From Mycoplasma sp. 1578d (lineage in GTDB: Bacteria; Bacillota_I; Bacilli_A; Mycoplasmatales; Metamycoplasmataceae): a stretch of DNA of 64,000 bases. The position numbers and the translations under genes were made by a program. The stretch is from positions 829,516-893,515 of the forward strand of contig NZ_CP102081.1 of NCBI RefSeq assembly GCF_024582695.1. Reading direction: 5' to 3'. This document shows, piece by piece, positions 44,191 through 56,944 of the stretch (within the stretch, counting starts at the first letter, position 1; each line of letters starts with the position of its first letter). The notes beneath the pieces were generated by a model. The model was not told the DNA's origin, searched no databases, and was given only the letters and a program-made list of their open reading frames with translations.

Positions 44191-45116
44191 AATTAAATAA
44201 TGTCGAACATATTTTTTCAAAAAATACTCCTTGAGAATTTAAAGCTCTAAATGGTGTATCGATTACTATTAATCAAGGTGAATATATTGGTGTTATCGGA
44301 CAAACAGGAAGCGGAAAAACTACTTTTATTCAACATTTAAACGCTTTATTAAATCCTACTGAAGGTGAAGTTTCTTGGATTTTTGAGCACGAACCAAACG
44401 CCAATAAGGAAATACTGCTTAAATTACCTATTTATAAAAAACGTTTTTTCAGTTTTTTATATCCAAAAACTAAAAAATTAAAAAAATCGTTTAAATTTAA
44501 GGCGTCTAAATTAATTAGAAACAAAATCGGAGTTGTGTTTCAATTTGCTGAATACCAATTATTTAAACAAACTGTTTTAGAAGATATTATTTTTGCTCCG
44601 GTGGCTTTTGGAATGAATAAAGAATTAGCAAAAGAAAAGGCTAAAACTTATATTAAACTTGTTGGATTAAGTGAAGATTATTTAAAGCGAAGTCCCTTTG
44701 ATTTATCTGGTGGTCAAAAACGCCGAGTTGCTCTTGCTGGTATTTTAGCTCTTGAGCCACAAGTTCTGGTAGTGGATGAACCCACTGCCGGTCTTGATCC
44801 TGTAGGAGTAGTGGAAATTTTGGATATTCTCACTAAATTAAACCAACAAGGAACCACTGTTGTTAATGTTACTCACGATTTAGATCATGTTTTAGAACGT
44901 GCTAAAAGAGCAATAGTTTTTAAAGATGGATTAATCTGTAAAGATGGAACTCCTTACGAAATTCTCAATGATATTGAATTTTTACAACAAAATAACCTTC
45001 AACCTCCGCGTTTGCTTGATTTTGTCCACAAATTACGAAACCGCGGACTTAAGGTGCCTCCTGTTTGTTCGGTAGAAGAATTAGCTCAATGAATTAATTC
45101 TCAAGGAGGAAAATAA
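44181..45116 (+). CDS. ecfA2: ECF transporter ATPase A2
   Basis: 311 residues. Walker A GQTGSGKTT, signature DLSGGQKRRVALAG, Walker B LVVDEPTAGLD, H-loop NVTHDLDH, Q-loop VFQFAEYQLF. A basic insert of about 40 residues between Walker A and Q-loop (LLKLPIYKKRFFSFLYPKTKK and on) is typical of mollicute EcfA2. Shares one base with the ecfT start (TAATG). Confidence 0.95.
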
Positions 45117-46024
45117 TGAAAAGTGTTTTTGGAAGATATATTCCTCGAAAAGGTTTCTTTTACAATATTGATCCACGCTTAAAAATTATTATTGTTGTTT
45201 TTTATGTTGTTTTTGCTTTTATGGCAAAAAATTACATTGATAGTTTGATTTTATTAATTCCACTTTTAACCGTTTATTTAATTGTTGTTAAAAAAGTTAA
45301 ATCAGTAATTAAAATGGCTAAATTCCCTATTATTATGGCTATTGTTATCTTTTTAATTAATTTATTGACTATTAAATATGGAGATGTATCAAAAGCTTTT
45401 ACAAACGAAAAGCCATTCCCGTGATATTTAACATATCCAGATTTTCCAATGGATGGCAAACATGATCAAAATTTAGTTATTAGTATGTTAGCTTTAAACC
45501 GTAGTATTGCTCTCTTTTTAAGAGTTTTTACCATGATTTTGTCAACTACTTTATTAACTAATACAACTCGACCAATTCTACTGACTAAAGCAATTGAAGA
45601 TTTAATGTTCCCGCTTAAACTCTTGTTTATTCCAACTCAAATTATTGCTATGATTATTTCAATTGCCTTACGTTTTATTCCAACGCTTTTAGATGAATCA
45701 CAACGTATTATGAAGGCTCAAAGCTCAAGAGGGATTGATTTTAAAAATGGTAAATTAAAAGATAAAGCCGTGGCTTTTTCAACCTTAATTATTCCACTCT
45801 TTGTCTCGAGTTTTGCAAAAGCTGATGATTTAAGTGATGCCATGCAAACTCGTGGTTATGAGCCATATTCAAAAAGAACTAAATATCGTCAATTAAATCT
45901 TTCATGAAGAGATTTAGTGGTAACCTTATTTATTATTGCTCTGGGATTATTAATTGGATTTAACACTTATTATGGTTCGCATTATTTACCGGTCTTTTGA
46001 ATTGTTCAATTAGGTATTTATTAA
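45116..46024 (+). CDS. ecfT: ECF transporter transmembrane protein T
   Basis: 302 residues, about six helices, MKSVFGRYIPRKGFFYNIDPRLKI start. The cytoplasmic coupling helices carry the Ala-Arg-Gly signature twice: MKAQSSRGIDFKNG and DAMQTRGYEPYSKR, which dock into the two ATPases. SD AAGGAGG within the end of ecfA2. No S component gene lies in the window, so the module is presumably shared by several vitamins. Confidence 0.94.
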
Positions 46025-46052
46025 AAAATCTAGCTCTACAAGCTAGATTTTT
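46024..46052. terminator. Bidirectional terminator between ecfT and trmB
   Basis: AAAAATCTAGCT (46024-46035) / AGCTAGATTTTT (46041-46052). The trmB stop (46043-46045) lies inside the stem. Confidence 0.85.
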
Positions 46053-46651
46053 CTTGCCTCAAGATAATTAATATTTTTCCCTTTGCTTGACCATTTAATC
46101 TCATATCCGGTAGGATAATTGTCTTTATTAAATTTGCTTTGATGCAAATTGTTTGTTAATCCGAGAATTTCTCAATTATTCTGCTTAAACGATTCAACCG
46201 AATATTCAAACAATTTATCATTGTCGGTTTTAAATTTAAGCTTTCCATTTCTTGAGAGAATCGTTTCATATAAAGCTAAAAAGTTTTTATATGTTAACCT
46301 TCTTTTTTCGTGGGCATTTTTGGGTCATGGATCACAAAAAGTTAATCATAATTCATTTATTTTGCCATTAAATAATTCTGGTATCTGAACAGCATCCTTT
46401 GTTATAATGAATAAATTATTTAATTCAAGCTGGTTAATTTTTTTTAAGATTTTATGAGCTACAGTTGGATATTTTTCAAGAGCATAAAAAGTTTTATTCG
46501 GATTATTCAAAGCCATTTGAGTAATCATTTCGCCTTTCCCAGCTCCAATTTCTAATACGCTTTGATCATTTAATTGAATCGGAAATTGATTTAAAAAATA
46601 ACGAGATTGCGCTAATTCACCGGCTGCATTTTTATTATGTCTTAATCTCAT
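46043..46651 (-). CDS. trmB: tRNA (guanine-N7)-methyltransferase
   Basis: 202 residues. Makes m7G46 in tRNA. SAM site [22 protein letters not shown], and the TrmB-specific [17 protein letters not shown] (catalytic Asp), late TDNDKLFEY and TGYEIKW. N-terminal [11 protein letters not shown]. One TGA-Trp at 46346. TATAAT (46662-46667) lies 10 nt upstream, no SD. Confidence 0.94.
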
Positions 46652-46683
46652 AGTGATAATAATTATAATTAAAAGTTTTGCAA

Positions 46684-46710
46684 AAAGGACAAAACTGATT
46701 TTTGTCCTTT
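46684..46710 (-). terminator. Terminator of nox
   Basis: AAAGGACAAAA / TTTTGTCCTTT stem, 15 nt after the nox stop on the minus strand. Confidence 0.8.
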
Positions 46711-46725
46711 CTTTTGTTTTGTATT

Positions 46726-48093
46726 TTATTTTTTATATTTAATTCCAAGAGCATTAAGCATTGCTACTAAGAAGAAGTTAAATGGTTTATTGAAGTGTGG
46801 TAAGAAGTAAACATCTGTTAAAGCAATTTCAGGAAGTGTAAGTCCTTTCTGAATGGCTAGTGCAAACATAAAGATTACTTCTGTATGATAGAATTTTCCT
46901 CATGAACCAATTTGAACACCGATTAATTTGTAGTTGGTTTTATCATATGTAAGTTTAATTGCAACTTTATCATGTTCTTTCATGAATTCTGGACGATCAT
47001 TGTCAATAAAATATTCTTCAGCTACATTTGTAAGCCCAAATCTTTCTGCTGAAGCTTTAGTCATACCAGTTGAAGCATAGTGGCAATCAAACACGTTAAT
47101 TGCATTAGTTCCAACTACACCAGGGAAAGGAACATTAATTCCAGCAATGTTCATTGCCGCAATTAATCCTGTTTTAACAGCATTAGTAGCAAGAGCTATG
47201 TGGCAGTTTTTTCCTGTTACTTTGTTCATCATTGATGCTGAATCACCAATTACATAAATATCTTTATCTGAAACTGAACGTTGATATTCATCTACAACTA
47301 TTGCGCCGTTTGGTAATTTTTCAACATCACTAAGAGCTTCTGTTCTTGGTTTAAATCCAATTGATAAAATTACTAAATCAGCTTTATATTCACCTTTGTT
47401 AGTTACAACTGAAGATACATGTACTCCATCTTTTGATTTAAATTCAACAACTGATTCACCAAGTTGTAATTTAACTCCTGCATCTTTCATACGTTTTTCC
47501 ATTACGTCTGTAAATTCAGGATCAAAGTAGTTAGGAATTACTCTTTCTTGTAAGTCAATTAAAGTAACATTTTTACCTTTTAAGTGGAATGCTTCTACTA
47601 ATTCAACCCCAATGTATCCGGCTCCGACAATAACAACGTCTTTAACTTTTTTATCATCAGCAGCTTCATGAATTTTTTGAGCATGTTGGAAAAGTTTTGA
47701 AAGCATAATGTTTTTGTATTCTTTTCCTTTAAAAGGAGGTTCAATTGGTCAAGTTCCTCCAGCAAAAACTAATTTGTCGTATGTATCAGTAAATTCTTTT
47801 CCTGTTGCTACATCTTTAACTACAACTTCTTTTTTAGCTCTGTCAATTTTTATCACTTCATGTTCTGTTTTTAAATCAACATTGTATTCTTCTCTAAGGA
47901 TTTTTGGAGATGAATAGAATAATCCTTCAGGTGATTCAAATTCTCCCCCAACCCATAAAGCAATTCCACATCCTAAAAATGATGTGTTAGTGTTTCGGTC
48001 GTAAACCACAACATTGTCTTGAGGATTAATTGTTTGTAAAGTTCTTAAAAACGATGTTCCTGCGTGGTTAGCTCCGACAACTAAAATTCTCAT
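46726..48093 (-). CDS. nox: NADH oxidase (water-forming type, CoA-disulfide-reductase family)
   Basis: 455 residues. Regenerates NAD+ from NADH with O2, key in fermenting mollicutes. FAD site MRILVVGANHAG, redox Cys in TSFLGCGIALWVGG (Cys about 42), NAD site VVIVGAGYIGVELVEAF, second FAD contact DKDIYVIGDSA, and C-terminal dimer domain. SD AAAGG before ATG 48093. Two TGA-Trp codons. Confidence 0.95.
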
Positions 48094-48222
48094 ATATTTT
48101 AATCCTTTCGAATATTTAATTTTTTAAATATTTATTAGTTCTGATAATTATACAATATAATAGATGTTCAATACTAAATATGACAATTATTTCCGCAAAA
48201 ATGTGGAAAATAAAGGATTTTT

Positions 48223-48966
48223 ATGAAAAAAATTAAGCTTGGTTTTACTAACGAATCCTACAAGGATGAAAAATTTTTTGTCCAAAAGAAAATACCCAAT
48301 CAATTTAATCACAAAATTGATTATTCAATTTTAAGTTCGTTAGATTTTGTTCCTAAATTATTTGAAAACTCAAAACAATGATTAAAATTTGAGTTTATTG
48401 AAAATATTGATTTTGAACTTACTGATCAAGTTTTAATTCAAATTGCCGATTATTTAAAAACAATTCATAATTCAAAATTACCATTTCCAAAAACTAATCA
48501 CGCAGCTCGTGTTAAACAATATCGAAAAGTCCTTAAGGATAAAAATATTCAAATTGAAATTTTAAATAAATATTATAAACGAATTAACTTAATTTTATCT
48601 AAAATGGAAAATAACCGTCCTTTGCACAATGACTTATTTAAAACTAATATTTTAATGGATAAAAATCAAAAGCTTTGGATTGTTGATTGAGAATACGCAA
48701 GTATGGGTGATAAACATTTTGATTTAGCTTATTTTATTACCAGTAATAACCTTAATAAGCATCAGGAAAAAGTCTTTTTAGACCGCTATGAATCATATTG
48801 AGAAGAATATTTGTACCAACACAAAATTCTGATTTATTATTTAATTATTTTATGATTAAATAATCAAGAAACTATGCCTTTTGATGATAAACCTTTTTAT
48901 CAATTGGTTGAACAAAGTGTTCAAGAATATGAAAACAAAAAGAAAAACAACGAGTTTGCAAAATAA
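48223..48966 (+). CDS. LicA/choline-kinase-like phosphotransferase
   Basis: 247 residues. Short kinase fold: PLHNDLFKTNILMD (catalytic loop, HNDxxxxN) and IVDWEYASMGDKHFDLAY, the choline-kinase form of the metal-binding motif. Likely substrates are choline or ethanolamine for surface glycolipid or phospholipid heads; neighbouring cdsA (phospholipid precursor) fits that. SD AAAGGA, ATG 48223. Four TGA-Trp codons. Confidence 0.8.
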
Positions 48967-48992
48967 TTTTTTAATATAATTAAACTAATATT

Positions 48993-50030
48993 ATGAATTT
49001 AGATAATAAAGCAAAAAATTCTTTATTTTATCAAAGAGTTATGCCCTCTTTGTTTTTGTTTATTTTTTTGCTTTTATTTTTTGTTATTTTTAGACTCTCT
49101 TTTTATACTTTTACTCAGTTTAATTGGGGTAATTCTTCTGATATAGCTAAAATAATTCTTAGAATTATTGCCTTACTTTTATATGCTTTAATTGGGTTTT
49201 GGGCTTTTTATGAATTAAGTGATTCATTTACAAAAAATAAAAATAGTTCACTTATTTTAAGCATTTTTCAATTGGTACCGTTATTTTTAGGTTCAAACTA
49301 TTTAATCGATAATGAAAAAAGAGATGTTTCACTAATACTTAATTTTGTTTATTCTGAATGAATTTTTTATGTCCTAATTATTTCTAATGCATTGATTTTT
49401 GTGATAATTCGTCTTATAACAGTTGAAAATATTAATTATCAAAATCTAATTATTCGGGCACTTGTTTATTTAATTTTTAGTTTTTTGATAGCTATGTTTT
49501 TAAAGATTTTTGTTTTTTTAATGAAAACGCATTCTGGACTATCATACATTATTATTTTAATCGCCGGTTCTAGTGCCGCTGATATTGGCGGTTTTGTTTT
49601 TGGAAGAAAATTTGGAAATAAATTTTTTAAAAATCGTTTAGCCCCAAATATCAGTCCTCAAAAAACGTGAGAAGGTTTTATCGGCGGATGAATCTTTTCG
49701 TTTTTAGTTATAATAACACTTGTTGTTCTACTTAATTTTACCGATCAAATATCTCAAATTAGTGGTAGAAATTACTTTGATATTTTATTTACTTTCCCTC
49801 AAAATAGTGAGAATTGAATATCTATTGCAAAAGCATCATTAATTTTATTCACAATTGCTCTTCCAATTATTGCAACAATTGGTGATTTATCATTTTCAAG
49901 TATTAAGCGTTGAAATGAAATAAAAGATTTTTCTAATATATTAAAGGGACATGGAGGATTATTAGATCGCTTAGACAGTATTATTTTTGTCTTTGTGCTA
50001 TTCTCACTATTAACCATTATTTTTAAATAA
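48993..50030 (+). CDS. cdsA: Phosphatidate cytidylyltransferase
   Basis: 345 residues, about eight helices. Makes CDP-diacylglycerol from phosphatidic acid and CTP. C-terminal signature: GSSAADIGGFVFGRKFG, RLAPNISPQKTWEG, then SIKRWNEIKDF and GHGGLLDRLDSI. The N-terminus MNLDNKAKNSLFYQRVM has no SD. TATAAT (48975-48980) is 12 nt upstream. Confidence 0.94.
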
Positions 50031-50049
50031 TCAAACACAAGGAGTATAA

Positions 50050-53000
50050 ATGAAAACTAAGGATTTTTACAAAGATATTTCTTTTAATAATTTTGCTAAA
50101 TATTCAAATTTAGGAGAATTAGAATCAATTCAAGATGCTTATATTTTAAATAATCAAATCGAATTTAGTGATGATAAGAAAAATGCATTTTTAACAATTT
50201 GTTTTAAGAATATTCCTTCGTTTTCTGATTTTATTTTACTTAAACATAAAATCGATAATTTTAAAGATTTAAAACTTCACGTTGATTTTTTAATTGATAA
50301 TTATTACCCAGAAGACCCAAAAATTAAAGATTATGCTTTATATTTTCTCTCGCTAGAACCAAAATTTGAAGAAATTGTTAAAGCTCATCAAAATTCTTCG
50401 TTTTTGCAAATTAATCATGAAAAACGTAAATGAGTCTTTATGCAAATCGAAACTGCATATGAAGAACTTTTAAATGAAATTATTTTTTATTTAAAAGATC
50501 AATTTGCCAAAATCAACTTAAATAAGGTAGATTTTGAAATTGAAATAGTAAAAATTGAGCTTCCAAAACTATTTGCATCTGAAAATTTTATTCTTGAACA
50601 AGAGCAAAAACTACTGCAAATCAATGAACAAGTAAACAGTGTTTTTGGTAAAAGCGTTTATAACGCTAAAAAAAACAAATTCAATTCAAATAAAGCTAAT
50701 TATCAACTAATGAACATAAAAGATATTCATTCAATTATTGAAATTCCACAACAATTTAATGTAGCAATTAAAGGTCAAGTTTATAAAACTGATTTTATTG
50801 ATCGTAAAAATTTCATTATATATAAATACTGAATTTCTGATTTAAAAGATGCTATTGAAGTATCATACTTTCAAAAAGAAAAATTATCAGATGATGGAAT
50901 TTTTTCAATTAATGATTGAATTGAAGTTTATGGTTCTTTAGGAGAAAGTTTTGATAAATCACAAAAAATTATCAAGGCTAATAAAATTATTAAAACCGAA
51001 TCTCCTTTAATGGACCCTGTAGATAATGAACCAATTAAGCGAATTGAGTTAAACGCCAAAACTAAAATGAACACAATGGACGGAATAATGAGTCCAACTC
51101 AACTTGTTGAATTTGCACAAAAATTAGGTCATAAAGCTGTAGCTATTTGTGACTTAAATGGAGTTCAAGCTTTTCCTGAATTTTATCAAGCTACAAAATC
51201 AGCTAAAATCAAACCAATTTATGGTGCTTCATTTAATATAATCGACAAGAATAATAAAGTCTTTTTAAATTCCTTTGAAAATTTTAATTTAGATGATATT
51301 GAGTATGTTGCATTTGACCTTGAAACAACCAATCTTTCAGCTAGTTTTGGTGAAATAATTGAATTTGGTGGGGTCATTATCAAAAACAAAAGAATTATTG
51401 AAGAATTTCAATTCTTTCTCAAACCAAATACTTCAATTTCTTCTTTTACCACTAATTTAACTTCAATTACCAATCAAATGCTTCAAGAACAAGGGCTTGA
51501 ACAAATTGATGGGCTAAATAAAATCTATAATATTTTAAACAATCGCTACGCCATTGCTCACAACTGTAATTTTGATATGGGATTTATTTATCAAAAATTT
51601 TCTGAATATAATATCCCAATTCCAAATACCACATTCATGGACGCTTTAGCGATCTCTCGGCTTTTATTCCCTTGAAAAAGAAGACACACTCTTGGTGCTT
51701 TTTGTTCTTATTTATCAATTGATTACAAAGAGGATGAAGCGCACCGTGCTGATTATGATGCTCGAGTTCTTGCCAACGTTTGAATGGCTGCTATTGAAGA
51801 ATTAAAAAAATCTAATATTTATACTTGTAATGATTTATCTTCATTAATAACTGATGGTTATTATTCAAATGTTCGTGCCGATGAAATGAGTGTTTTAGTT
51901 TTAAACCAACAAGGTTTAAAAGAATTGTTTCAATTTGTCACTTTAGCTTTAACCAAGCGTTATTTTGGCCGTGCTAAATTGTTTTATGATGATTTAGTTA
52001 AGTCTCCTAACTTACTGTTTGGCTCAGGTGGAATCCGAAGCGGTTTAATAGACGCTTATTTATTTGGTAGCCAATATCAACAACAAAAATTATTAAAATT
52101 ATTTGACTATATTGAAGTCCCACATCCAAGTGCCTTCTTAAATAATGTTGGTGAAAATGACTTAACTTTACAACAAATTCAAGTTGCTCTTAAAAAATTA
52201 ATTCAAGATGCGACAAAACTAGGAAAAATAGTTATTGCTATCTCAGATGCTCGATACGAAAAAGATCAAGATCAAATTTTTTATAAATCTTTAGTTTATT
52301 CAATGGGTATTGGTGGCACTCCACACTTTTTATTCAATAAATCTAAAGCACAAGTTGGAAATTTAGTTATTCCAAAACTTCATTTTTTAACAACTAGAGA
52401 AATGTTGGATCAATTTGCTTTTTTAGGCGATTTACAAATGATTAAAGATGTTGTAATTAATAACACTCATAAAATTGAAAAAATGGTTGCAAACGATATT
52501 CAAGTCATTAAAAAAGATTTGTATACGCCTAAATTTGACAATTCTCATCAAAAACTTTATGATTTAGTTTATAAAACTGCTCGAGAAAAATATGGGGAAA
52601 ATTTACCTCCAATTATCGAAGAGCGTCTTGAAAAAGAAATTCAACCAATTATTAAATATGGTTATGATGTTATTTATTGAATTTCAAATCGTTTAATTAA
52701 AAAATGTGAAGATATGGGCTCAATTGCTGGAAGTAGGGGAAGTGTTGGTTCTTCGCTTGTGGCCACAATGGCCGGAATTACCGAAGTAAACCCACTGCCA
52801 CCACACTATATTTGTCCAAAATGCAAACATTTTGAAGTCTTTGAAAATTCTGAAATTACTTCTGGTTATGATCTAGATGATAAAAAATGTCCAAAATGTA
52901 ACATAATAATGGATAAAGATGGTCATTCGATTCCGTTTGAAACCTTTTTAGGTTTCAACGCTGACAAAGTTCCTGATATTGATTTAAACTTTTCTGGTGA

Positions 53001-54408
53001 TTATCAATCCGAAATCCATAATGAAGTTAAGCGTATTTTCGGAGAAGAAAATACGCTTAGGGCCGGTACTATTTCTACTATTAAAGAAAAAACTGCCTTT
53101 GGTTATATTAAAAAAATTGAAGAAGAATATAACTTTGGCTACTCACGAAATTTTATTGACTTTTTATCTTCTAAAATTATCGGTGTAAAAAGAACAACTG
53201 GGCAACACCCTGGTGGAATTATTATTATTCCAAAAGAATTTCAAGTGGAAGATTTTACACCAACTAATTATCCCGCTGATGATATTAGTATTGATTGAAA
53301 AACAACTCACTTTGATTTTCACGCGATTCATGATAATGTCCTAAAGCTTGATATTTTAGGACACCGTGATCCGACTGCTATCTTAATGCTTCAAAGAATT
53401 ACTAATATTAATTTTCAAAGAGATATTCCTAAAAAAGATCCGCGAGTGATGTCATTATTTACTTCCACCAAGGAATTAAATATTGATCCTTCGCAAATTG
53501 GAGGTGAACAAACCGGAGCAATTGGTTTACCTGAATTTGGAACCTCTTTTGTTCGTAAAATGCTTAAAGAAGCTAAACCAACAAGTTTTGCTGATCTAAT
53601 TTCAATTTCAGGTCTTTCACACGGTACAGATGTTTGAGCAAATAATGCTCAAACATTAATTAAAAATAATAGTTTCACCTTAAGAGATGTGATTTGTTGT
53701 AGGGATGATATTTTATACTACTTAAAAGGTAAAGGTGTTGACGCTCTTGAATCGTTTAAAATTATGGAAAAAGTCCGTAAAGGAAAAGGACTTACAGATG
53801 AAGAAGCATCTAAACTTGAAGGACAAAATATCCCTTCTTGATATATTGATAGTATGCAAAAAATTAAATATATGTTCCCTAAAGCTCACGCGGCCGCTTA
53901 TGTACTAATGGCTTGAAGAATTGCATGATTTAAACTTTATTATCCACTTGAATATTACGCTACTTTTTTAACTATTAGAGTTGAAGAATTTGATATTGAA
54001 ACTATTGTTAATGATCATGGAGCTCTGAGAACTAATAAGAAAATTAACGAAATTAACAAATTACCTAAGAAAACTGTTCTAGATGACGCATTATTAACGA
54101 CCCTTGAATCAGTCCGTGAATTGTACGCTCGTGGTTTTTCAATTAATAATATAAACCTTGAAAAATCACTTGAAAAAGAATGAGTAATTGACAAAAATAA
54201 CAAAGCACTAATTCCTCCTTTTTCAGCTGTTAAAGGGCTTGGAGAATCTGTGGCTAAGAAAATAATTCAAGCCCGTAACGAGCGAGAATTTATCTCTAAA
54301 GAGGATTTTGCAAAACGAACTTCAATTAACAAAACTCTTCTTGACACTCTTAATAATTTGGGTGTTTTAAATACATTAGACGACACTGATCAAATGAAAT
54401 TATTTTAG
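50050..54408 (+). CDS. polC: DNA polymerase III subunit alpha, PolC type
   Basis: 1,452 residues. N-terminal domain, OB fold (about 225-320), PHP split by a proofreading exonuclease (FDLETT, Asp423/Glu425, then HNCNFDMGF and HRADYDARV). A zinc ribbon Cys922/925...947/950, then the polymerase core PDIDLNFSG (976-978 Asp), [22 protein letters not shown], and a HhH-like C-terminus. The PHP metal sites are degenerate: HLHT reads NAKT, TDH reads CDL. SD AAGGAG. Main replicative polymerase; many TGA-Trp codons, no frameshift found. Confidence 0.96.
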
Positions 54409-54412
54409 ATAT

Positions 54413-54443
54413 AAAAAGATCATAATTTAATTATGATCTTTTT
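54413..54443. terminator. Bidirectional terminator after polC
   Basis: AAAAAGATCATAATT / AATTATGATCTTTTT near-perfect palindrome. The convergent permease remnant ends inside it (54431). Confidence 0.88.
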
Positions 54444-56214
54444 ATTGAATTTATAAATTTTAATATTCTAATATTTTTATATTGCTTATTAATTATAAAA
54501 CGATTAATTGATGATATATTATATTTAAGTTTATCAAAATTAAGAATTATATTAGAAATTATGTTTAGTATAAAAATATTAAACATAATTAATCACATAT
54601 AAGCAAAAGCTTTATTATAGTTTGTTGTTCGTTCACCTAAATAAATAAATAATCGTCCACCAAGGTAAAAATCATCAGTTGAGAGAGAACTATACAAAAC
54701 AACACTTCTAAACATGATTTCTGCATAAATTGTAAATAAAGTAATTAAATCTCTTTTTAAATAAGGTAAGATATAATGTTATAAATTTTAAACTTGCTTC
54801 ATCCAATTAATTTTAAATTTTTAAATTTAGAATGATCTATTTTATTTACTGAATCTGATAATTGTTTTAATATTGAACCAGAATTATGAAAAGCTAGAAT
54901 AACTAAAATTAGCGTAACTTTCGAATTAAAAATAGGACTAAAAACAAAAAACACAATAATCGAAGGAAAGGTTCTTAAAATGATTAATCACAATTTAGCA
55001 AAAATGATAGTGGTTTTTTTGTTTTGTTTTTCAATTAAGAAAGTTAGTGTAATTATTACTAAAATAAATAAAAAAACAAGTGAGAATATTGTGTGTTTTC
55101 AGATTTGAAAAGCTTGTTTTATTAAAGGTTGATTATTAGAGGAAGCATCATTACTAAATACACCAAAATAAGGTTTAAAAAAATTATTTACAAAATTATA
55201 AAAAGAGTTATTTTTAAAAACTGAGTAACTTAAAGAACTAAAAACATAAATACTATAGATTATTAAAAAAATTAAAAGTGTGCTTTTTAGTAATTTTTGT
55301 CAATTAATTTGAAAAAATTTTGTTATTTTGTTTTTTGATAGTTTTTTAAATGGAACATGCTTTAAGACATAATTTTTAAATAAAAAATCAATTAATTCTA
55401 AAAATAAAATAAAAGAAATTAAAATTAATAAAGGTATTCCTAATTGATCAATATTACTTCCTCCATTTTTTGTAGCATAATCGGTTAAGATTCCAATACC
55501 AACTAAACCAAAATTCGAAAGTAAAGATGCTCATCTGATATTCGATTCAAATGAATAAAGTAATAATCCAATGATTTTATTATTAATGCGAGGATAAATT
55601 TCTCTGAAAAAAGAATTAAATTTACTATTTCCCATTTTAATTGAGAGATAATAGTATTTTGTATCAACTGTTTTAAAAATTTCTACAAAATATTTATGTA
55701 GTCATAATCAAGTAAACCAAAAATAAGCTAAGAGTAAAGCAGTATCCCCTACTTCTAAAGAGGTTTGAAATATAAGTATGAACACAACTTCCGGAATTAC
55801 CCTAAGAAAAAATAGTATAAACTTGATTAAGCTGCAAAATATTTTATTATTAAATTTTTCGCTACTTAAAAACGAAGTAATTAAAGCGATAACAAAACCG
55901 CCAAAAGTGCCCGCTGCTGCAAATTGAATATTAGTAAATAAATATATTAGAGATTTTATTCACAAATTATCGTTTTTGTTTTCAAAAGTACTTATTGAAT
56001 TAAAACTAAAAATTTTTTTAAAATTTTTAAAAAGTACTTGGCCTCCATCAGGATGATTTAAAGAAAAATCATAAGATGATAAAAGAAAAATAACTGAAAG
56101 GGTAAAAATGACTCAAAACGAATAAATTCATATTTTTTTAATTTTTCATCCTGTTGAAACGCCGTCTATGGTTATTTGATATTGAAAAAAAGTTTTTATT
56201 ATATTTTTCTTCAT
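54431..56214 (-). pseudogene. Thiamine-type ABC permease (p69-like), frameshifted near its end
   Basis: Minus-strand frame from ATG 56214 gives 485 residues with about ten helices and two binding-protein-dependent permease modules (FRVIPEVVFILIFQTSLEVGD; then RTFPSIIVFFVFSP). It stops at TAA 54757-54759 after KIYNIISYLI. The rest of the second module continues in another frame to 54431: LKRDLITLFTIYAEIMFRSVV...GERTTNYNKAFAYMW. One extra base near TTATTT/A5 would restore one protein of about 594 residues. The second EAA-like loop is split, so function is doubtful, or slippage occurs. Confidence 0.85.
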
Positions 56215-56215
56215 T

Positions 56216-56944
56216 TTAAATTAATTTAACTAGTTGTTCAAAAGTTAATTCTTCCTTTTTAACTAAGGAAATATTTTGATTTTTCACAATTAAAAAGTAT
56301 TCAAAATATTGATATGCTAATTTAAGATCGTGGATTATTACAAGAACAGAGAGATTTTCACTCTCATTTACTTTTTTGATATCTTGCATAACAATTTGAG
56401 AAGTTTCATAATCTAAGTTTGAAGTTGGTTCATCAGCAATTAATAGTTGACATTTTTGCACAATAGCTTTACAAATTTCAACTCTTTGTTTTTCTCCACC
56501 ACTTAAATTTTCGACTCTTTCAAATGCTTTTTGCAAAATATTTAATTTATTAAGTGTTTGAAAAATGAATTCTTCTTCTTTTTTGCTAAGTAAGTTAAAA
56601 ATCTTATAGAACCAATTATCATAGTTTCTAAACGATCTTTTAATGTTATTATAAACACTATCAGTTTGAATTAAATTAGGTTCTTGGGTGATATAAGCGA
56701 CTTTAGAAATGAGATTTTTTCATTTATTTTTTGTTGTTTTTATGTTTTCGCCAAATAAATAAATTTCTCCTGCTTGATAATGAGTTCCTTTTAATATACA
56801 GTTCACTAAAGTCGTTTTTCCTGCACCTGATTTACCAATAATTGCAATCATTTTTTCTTTAGGAAATTCTATATTTAAATTATTAAAAAAATCTACATTT
56901 TTAAAACTTACTTTTACATTTTTAAACTTAACAATATTATTCAT
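56216..56944 (-). CDS. ABC transporter ATP-binding protein (p29-like)
   Basis: 242 residues. Walker A IGKSGAGKTTL (about 36-46), Q-loop YITQEPNLI, signature NLSGGEKQRVEICKA, Walker B LLIADEPTSNLD, H-loop VIIHDLKL. Same layout as phosphonate/thiamine-type importers (PhnC-like). ATG shares a base with the lipoprotein stop; permease begins 1 nt later. Two TGA-Trp codons. Confidence 0.92.

Noticed and set aside
44390..44520. Frameshift or foreign insert in ecfA2
   Set aside because: The basic insert is in frame, all ABC motifs follow, and similar inserts are typical of mollicute EcfA2.
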